This document shows positions 30,070-33,814 of a stretch of 33,814 bases of DNA, one piece after another. The translations under genes were made by a program, and so were the position numbers. Under the pieces are notes generated by a model. That model was not told the origin of the DNA. It saw nothing but the letters and a program-made list of their open reading frames with translations, and did no database searches. This DNA comes from a virus, in the IMG/VR virus record IMGVR_UViG_3300021963_000395, positions 1 through 33,814 of that record; one strand, given 5' to 3'. Positions within the stretch are counted from its first letter, which is position 1, and the number at the start of each line of letters is the position of its first letter.

Positions 30070-32741
30070 TAATTACCCTTCATAAATTGTTGTAAATATT
30101 CTTCAATAGCTTTGCGACCATCTGCGGTTAAAGCCCGACTACCAATACCAGCAAATTCCTTAAACTTAGGTGGCAAGTCTGAATCTACAAACTTTTTACC
30201 ATCCCATTTAAACCAAGACTTTTTAGCTTGATCAAACACATAAACAGGTACTCCCTTATCAATACCCATTTGCACAGCCCAACGAGTACCACCAGTAGCT
30301 TTAAGCAAATTAGGTTTAAGTATTGAAACAGCAATAACAGCTTCTGCATCTTTAACTTGATAGTAATTTCTACGAAGTAAATTAACATGATTATAAGTAA
30401 GTGAAGCAGGATTGTATGATTCACTTAATCCCTTACTAGCTTGCTTTAAGAATTTATCTGCTACTTCAAGTTGTTCTTTAGTTAATTCATTGCGAGTTTC
30501 TAGAGCTGGTCTAGTCTTAGAAATTATACGATCATGGTCTTTGTAACTATGACCAATTGTTTTAATGCCCATAGAGTCAGCAATTTCTGCCCATGCAGTA
30601 TCAGCACCATCAGCCATACCAGAGTGTATAGTAATTTCTGAAGCATTAGGTACTTCTACTTTAGGTGCTGATTCTTTTTTAGTTGCAGCTTGCTTAGCTT
30701 CAATGCGAGCTTTACGAGCTGCATCTTCTTTAGCAAGACGAGTATTCATTCCAGCTTTTCGCTGTGCTCCCTTTTCAATACCTTGATCAAGTTTTAATTT
30801 ATTAACATAGTTAATAATTCTTTTCTTAAGAGCAGGATCTTTTGTCTGCTCTGCAAGATCATCAATAAGATTAATTAAAGCTTGTCTGTTAATAGGATCT
30901 ATTTTACCTGTTGCAACACGATTCATAAATCTACGAATACCAGTATCATCAAGTTGCTTAGAAAGTTCTTTAGTTCTTTCCCAAGCAGTCTCTTGTATTT
31001 TACGAAGTCTATCTACTTCATCTTGATATTCCTTCATACGTTTTTCATATTTCTCTACGTTTAAAGTACCATCATCATTCTTAAATTCTTTTTTATTTTT
31101 TAATTGTTTTCCATAATCTTCAGAACCCTTAACAAAATCTTTAGATTCTCTTGCAATAATGTTTTCAACATGTCTTACGCGATCAGCTACGTTCCGTGTT
31201 GATGGTGTACCCTTAGGGGTTGCAGGAGTGCGCTTAATTGGAATACGAACATCTTGCATTTTAAATACAGTATCAGCTAAATCTATTTGCTCTTGTCGTG
31301 CTGCACCTTTAGGAGCAGTAAAACCAAGTATCCTAGATCTTTCTTGAATTGCTTTACGCGCTTGTTCAACTGCTTTTGCATATAGTTTTTGCTGGTCAGG
31401 AGTTTTAGCTTTACGTAAATTATCCATAGCATTATCTAGGTCAGCTTTTAACTCATCCATTTCAGCACGTCCAGATTGACTTGGAGCTATGCCGCTTTTT
31501 CTTGGCTCAAGTGGAATAAAATCAGTATCAACTTTAAGACTTGTACCACCTTGAAAAGTAGAAGCTTCAAAATCTATTGCTGCTTTATTTTCTTCTGCAG
31601 TTAATGCTTCATCTTGTTTGTCTATGCGTTGACGATCTTTAGATACTTTCTTTGGTCGCATAGGAAGCGATGCAATTAATCTTTCTTCTGCAGTAACAGG
31701 AGCTTGTTTGCCAGCAGCAACTGCTGCATAAGATCTAATCGTAGCAACTGTTTCATCACCATAAACATCATCATAAAGTTTAGTAAAGAACTTATGATTC
31801 TTTTGGAAGTAAGATTGCAACTCTATTAGTTCATTATTAATTTCGGTAACAGGAGTTACGGCATCTGGATTTTCAGGATCAACTACTGAAGATCTATTTT
31901 CTTTGCGTAAAGCTAAATTCTTTTCATCATCTTTAAGTTCTTTAGTATCTTTTCTAAAACCTTTTGCATCTTCTGCTTCTTTTAATTGCTTGGCTAAGAT
32001 TCGATACCTAGAAATTTTTTCTAAATAGTCATCAACAAAGTCAACAGGGTTTGACTCTGGACCCATGTTATCTTTTCGTGGCTTACCCTTGGCAGGACTA
32101 CCAGATGTTAAACCTTCAACTTCAGGTTCAGTAGGTTCACTATAGTTACCTTTTTGTTTACCTGTTTTTCTATCAATAGTTTCATCGGTAAGATTTCTTT
32201 TTCTAAGACTGCCACCCTCGCGCTTTAATTGTCTTTCCGCTAATGGGGTAGGAACAGCTCTTACATCTACTTCGCGTATATTAGGAACAGAATAATCTAC
32301 TTCAGGTTCTGGACCAGTAATCTTTTCAAATCTTTGTTCACTCATTGGACGAGTTGGAACTTCGGGCTCTGGAGTTTTACCGTAAGTTAACTTACCACGT
32401 CTAACTAATTCAGCTTCAACTTCTGCTCTAGTTTTACCTGCAACTTTAGCTGCAACAGGCAATACATTACCAGCAGCACTTACAGTTTTAGTTTCAGCTA
32501 AAACTTTTCTAAGAGCTTTAGTTCCTAACTGACCTATTTTTGCAGGAGGAATAAAAAATGTAGCAGCAGTTACACCGACTAGTGCAGCATCTCCCCATGT
32601 TCCTTTACCGCTAAGAATTTTTTTAATTGACTCAACGCCAAATAAAAAATCTAAAACTTCCCATGCAGCATCAGAGCCTTCGGTATTGACTATGTTTGTG
32701 CCACGGTACTGATCTACTGGTGGTGCTATTGGATTAGCCAT
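30069..32741 (-). CDS. Large virion-operon protein with C-terminal permuted SLOG domain (890 aa)
   Basis: The N-terminal 120 residues include two hydrophobic helices (AALVGVTAATFFIPPA). Residues 120-690 are long charged helix and disordered linkers, Lys/Glu/Arg-rich. The last 188 residues are a nucleotide-binding SLOG-like domain: HSGMADGADTAW (706-717), LLRRNYYQVKDAEAVIAVS (788-806), ATGGTRWAVQMGI (815-827), VPVYVFDQ and at the end FAGIGSRALT (863-872). In the usual order GIGSR comes first; here it is last, so the domain is circularly permuted. The same permuted arrangement occurs in other phage and bacterial proteins. It sits in the tail operon, so it may be packaged and ejected. Ligand unknown. 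Confidence 0.75.
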   Translation of the reverse strand: MANPIAPPVDQYRGTNIVNTEGSDAAWEVLDFLFGVESIKKILSGKGTWGDAALVGVTAATFFIPPAKIGQLGTKALRKVLAETKTVSAAGNVLPVAAKVAGKTRAEVEAELVRRGKLTYGKTPEPEVPTRPMSEQRFEKITGPEPEVDYSVPNIREVDVRAVPTPLAERQLKREGGSLRKRNLTDETIDRKTGKQKGNYSEPTEPEVEGLTSGSPAKGKPRKDNMGPESNPVDFVDDYLEKISRYRILAKQLKEAEDAKGFRKDTKELKDDEKNLALRKENRSSVVDPENPDAVTPVTEINNELIELQSYFQKNHKFFTKLYDDVYGDETVATIRSYAAVAAGKQAPVTAEERLIASLPMRPKKVSKDRQRIDKQDEALTAEENKAAIDFEASTFQGGTSLKVDTDFIPLEPRKSGIAPSQSGRAEMDELKADLDNAMDNLRKAKTPDQQKLYAKAVEQARKAIQERSRILGFTAPKGAARQEQIDLADTVFKMQDVRIPIKRTPATPKGTPSTRNVADRVRHVENIIARESKDFVKGSEDYGKQLKNKKEFKNDDGTLNVEKYEKRMKEYQDEVDRLRKIQETAWERTKELSKQLDDTGIRRFMNRVATGKIDPINRQALINLIDDLAEQTKDPALKKRIINYVNKLKLDQGIEKGAQRKAGMNTRLAKEDAARKARIEAKQAATKKESAPKVEVPNASEITIHSGMADGADTAWAEIADSMGIKTIGHSYKDHDRIISKTRPALETRNELTKEQLEVADKFLKQASKGLSESYNPASLTYNHVNLLRRNYYQVKDAEAVIAVSILKPNLLKATGGTRWAVQMGIDKGVPVYVFDQAKKSWFKWDGKKFVDSDLPPKFKEFAGIGSRALTADGRKAIEEYLQQFMKGN

Positions 32742-33029
32742 TTACCATTTTGCCTTATCTGCCCAGTATGCTGCGGACATTTTACCTTTAGAAATATTCT
32801 TTGCGTGACGTGCTTTGAATGATCGTCTACGTGCAGCATAGGCTGCTGACTCCCCTGATTTCTTAGGGGAGCCAGACACACCTTGCTGACCAAAGCGAAT
32901 AGTCTTAACCTGTTCGCCAACTTTAGCCACAACAACGTGTGACTTAGTGGGATGGTTAGGTGTACGCTTTGGCTGATTAAAGCCAGAAACACCTGCACGT
33001 GCTAAACGTGGATCTTTCTTAGCTACCAT
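32742..33029 (-). CDS. Small basic phage protein with conserved C-terminal motif (95 aa)
   Basis: Very basic. Its features are PRLARAGVSGFNQPKRTP, then HVVVAKVGEQVKTIRFGQQG, and a C-terminal ARRRSFKARHAKNISKGK with SAAYWADKAKW. The pattern R-R-x-S-F-x-x-R-H ... A-x-Y-W-x-x-K is familiar from small proteins of many marine and freshwater phages whose role is unknown. The basic helix and conserved Trp end suggest a nucleic-acid-contacting structural protein. It directly precedes the 890-residue gene. Confidence 0.75.
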   Translation of the reverse strand: MVAKKDPRLARAGVSGFNQPKRTPNHPTKSHVVVAKVGEQVKTIRFGQQGVSGSPKKSGESAAYAARRRSFKARHAKNISKGKMSAAYWADKAKW

Positions 33030-33031
33030 TA

Positions 33032-33421
33032 CTAGCGACCTCTTGAGCCTTTGCCCTTAGCAGCAGCCTTAGGATTTGACTTACGTGCACTTGCTGCTTT
33101 TATTTCTTTAGAACTTAAGTTCTTACTTCCACCAGCACGTTGCGCTAAGTAGGCTTCTCTTTCAATGCCCATCATTACTTTTCCTGGACGAGACTTATTT
33201 GGTGTGCCAATTCTTTGTGACTTCTGGCTTGCTTCTGCCTTGGTTACTTTTGCACCAGTGCCCCGACTATTACTACCACGAGTATTTCCGTCACGTGACG
33301 CATTGTAGGTTTCGCGCTGGTTCATGTCACCAACCTGCTTGGCGGTATTGCTACCACGTGACTTAGTTGTTGCCATCTTTGCTACTGGTTTCTTAGCACC
33401 AGTCATTTTCTTCATTGCCAT
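33032..33421 (-). CDS. Highly basic Ser/Lys/Arg-rich protein (129 aa)
   Basis: Almost the whole sequence is Lys/Arg/Ser/Gly/Ala (KKPVAKMATTKSRGSN, ASARKSNPKAAAKGKG), with one short helix (MGIEREAYLAQRAGG) around residue 85. It resembles histone H1-like tails and could neutralise packaged DNA. It is two bases from the next gene and one base after the previous gene's stop, so it is made with the virion proteins. It might otherwise be an assembly protein. No family is recognised. Confidence 0.7.
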   Translation of the reverse strand: MAMKKMTGAKKPVAKMATTKSRGSNTAKQVGDMNQRETYNASRDGNTRGSNSRGTGAKVTKAEASQKSQRIGTPNKSRPGKVMMGIEREAYLAQRAGGSKNLSSKEIKAASARKSNPKAAAKGKGSRGR

Positions 33422-33422
33422 T

Positions 33423-33575
33423 TTACTTACCCTTCTTGGTTGACTTAGGCATAGCAGGAACTGCTGGCACCTTAGGCATGTTGTAATTTACTTTGTCAAT
33501 ACCTTTGTAAGAGCCTGGCATTGTAGGCATTTCGTGATCGTAGTTAACGTGATTACATCCACATGAAGCACACAT
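33423..33575 (-). CDS. Tiny Cys/Pro protein (50 aa)
   Basis: Minus-strand frame beginning MCASCGCNHVNYDHEMPTMP with AAGGAG upstream of its ATG. C-x2-C-x-C-x-H near the start could bind zinc; the rest is Pro/Met/Lys-rich (PKVPAVPAMPKSTKKGK). The stop is one base before the next gene, so the operon is continuous here. Small Met/Pro-rich proteins like this are often virion decoration or accessory proteins, but this is a guess. Confidence 0.6.
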   Translation of the reverse strand: MCASCGCNHVNYDHEMPTMPGSYKGIDKVNYNMPKVPAVPAMPKSTKKGK

Positions 33576-33586
33576 GGTTATCTCCT

Positions 33587-33814
33587 TTATAAAGCAGAAC
33601 CGAATGCGTGTCCTGTTTTGTCGCTTACATCCATAGCCTTGCGGATCTTGGCTGTGGAAGTTCCTTCTGGTTGTATACCTTGAGCACGAGCTTCACGGTA
33701 TAGCTTCAGTTCGTTGTCCCATTTTTTATTGGTCCAACCATTACCAACTAGTTCACCATTGGCATCGCCAGTTGACATCTGTATGTTCGATGCTCTTAGA
33801 CAGTCACCCCAAGA
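33587..33814 (-). CDS. Protein cut by right window edge (C-terminal 75 codons)
   Basis: Reads leftwards from the right edge with no stop; the frame is open before the first ATG (33778) and encodes SWGDCLRASNIQ there, so the real start lies outside. The visible part has GNGWTNKKWDNELKLYREARAQG and IRKAMDVSDKTGHAFGS, an aromatic and charged helix-rich end. No good ribosome site precedes the ATG at 33778, which supports a longer protein. No family is recognised. Confidence 0.6.
   Translation of the reverse strand, partial: SWGDCLRASNIQMSTGDANGELVGNGWTNKKWDNELKLYREARAQGIQPEGTSTAKIRKAMDVSDKTGHAFGSAL

Noticed and set aside
1-33814. Lysogeny genes
   Set aside because: No integrase, excisionase, partition or CI-like repressor sequence was seen on either strand.

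Overview
The window is part of a tailed double-stranded DNA phage genome, cut at both ends. The likely host is an actinobacterium: there is a WhiB-family protein with the C-x32-C-x2-C-x5-C cysteine pattern and a tryptophan/glycine turn, a family known essentially from actinobacteria and their phages. The DNA is visibly A+T-rich, which would suit a low-GC aquatic actinobacterium better than a Streptomyces- or Mycobacterium-like host; that is inference. No integrase, excisionase or clear immunity repressor is seen, so a lytic lifestyle is likely.

Layout. (1) 1-12415, minus strand, transcribed leftwards: large terminase, portal, two small proteins, a 1744-residue giant protein and three more large proteins, the last cut by the window edge. 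The giant and its followers are best read as internal virion or ejection proteins; no tail tape measure is obvious, so a short-tailed (podovirus-like) virion is plausible. (2) 12416-13014: a gene-free divergent control region with repeated TGTTAC/T motifs, small hairpins and an unusual multi-branched structured element. (3) 13015-24638, plus strand: a tightly packed early/replication operon. It has many small cysteine-rich proteins, an OB-fold SSB-like protein, a DUF932 protein, WhiB, a Cas4/RecB-like Fe-S nuclease split over two genes, a RecA/DnaB-like ATPase, a PD-(D/E)xK resolvase-like nuclease, a CHC2/TOPRIM primase split over two overlapping genes, a DUF1599-like protein, a calcineurin-like phosphatase and a sigma-like protein. 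Strong stem-loops punctuate this region. (4) 24639-24761: a bidirectional terminator between convergent operons. (5) 24762-33814, minus strand: unknown protein, M23 endolysin, holin, beta-rich tail protein, tail-collar fibre, connector-like protein, an 890-residue protein ending in a circularly permuted SLOG domain, then small basic proteins and a gene cut by the right edge.

How it works together. The plus operon would take over transcription (WhiB, sigma-like protein) and copy DNA (primase, helicase, SSB, nucleases). The minus operons package DNA and build and release the virion. No major capsid, scaffold or protease gene was recognised. If the genome is circular or permuted, the two minus-strand blocks join through DNA outside the window, and the capsid genes probably lie there.

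Most interesting points: the split Fe-S nuclease whose cluster ligands lie on two polypeptides, the SLOG nucleotide-sensor fold fused to a probable virion protein, and two multi-branched RNA-like elements in the early control region. Function calls rest on motifs read by eye; no database search was run.
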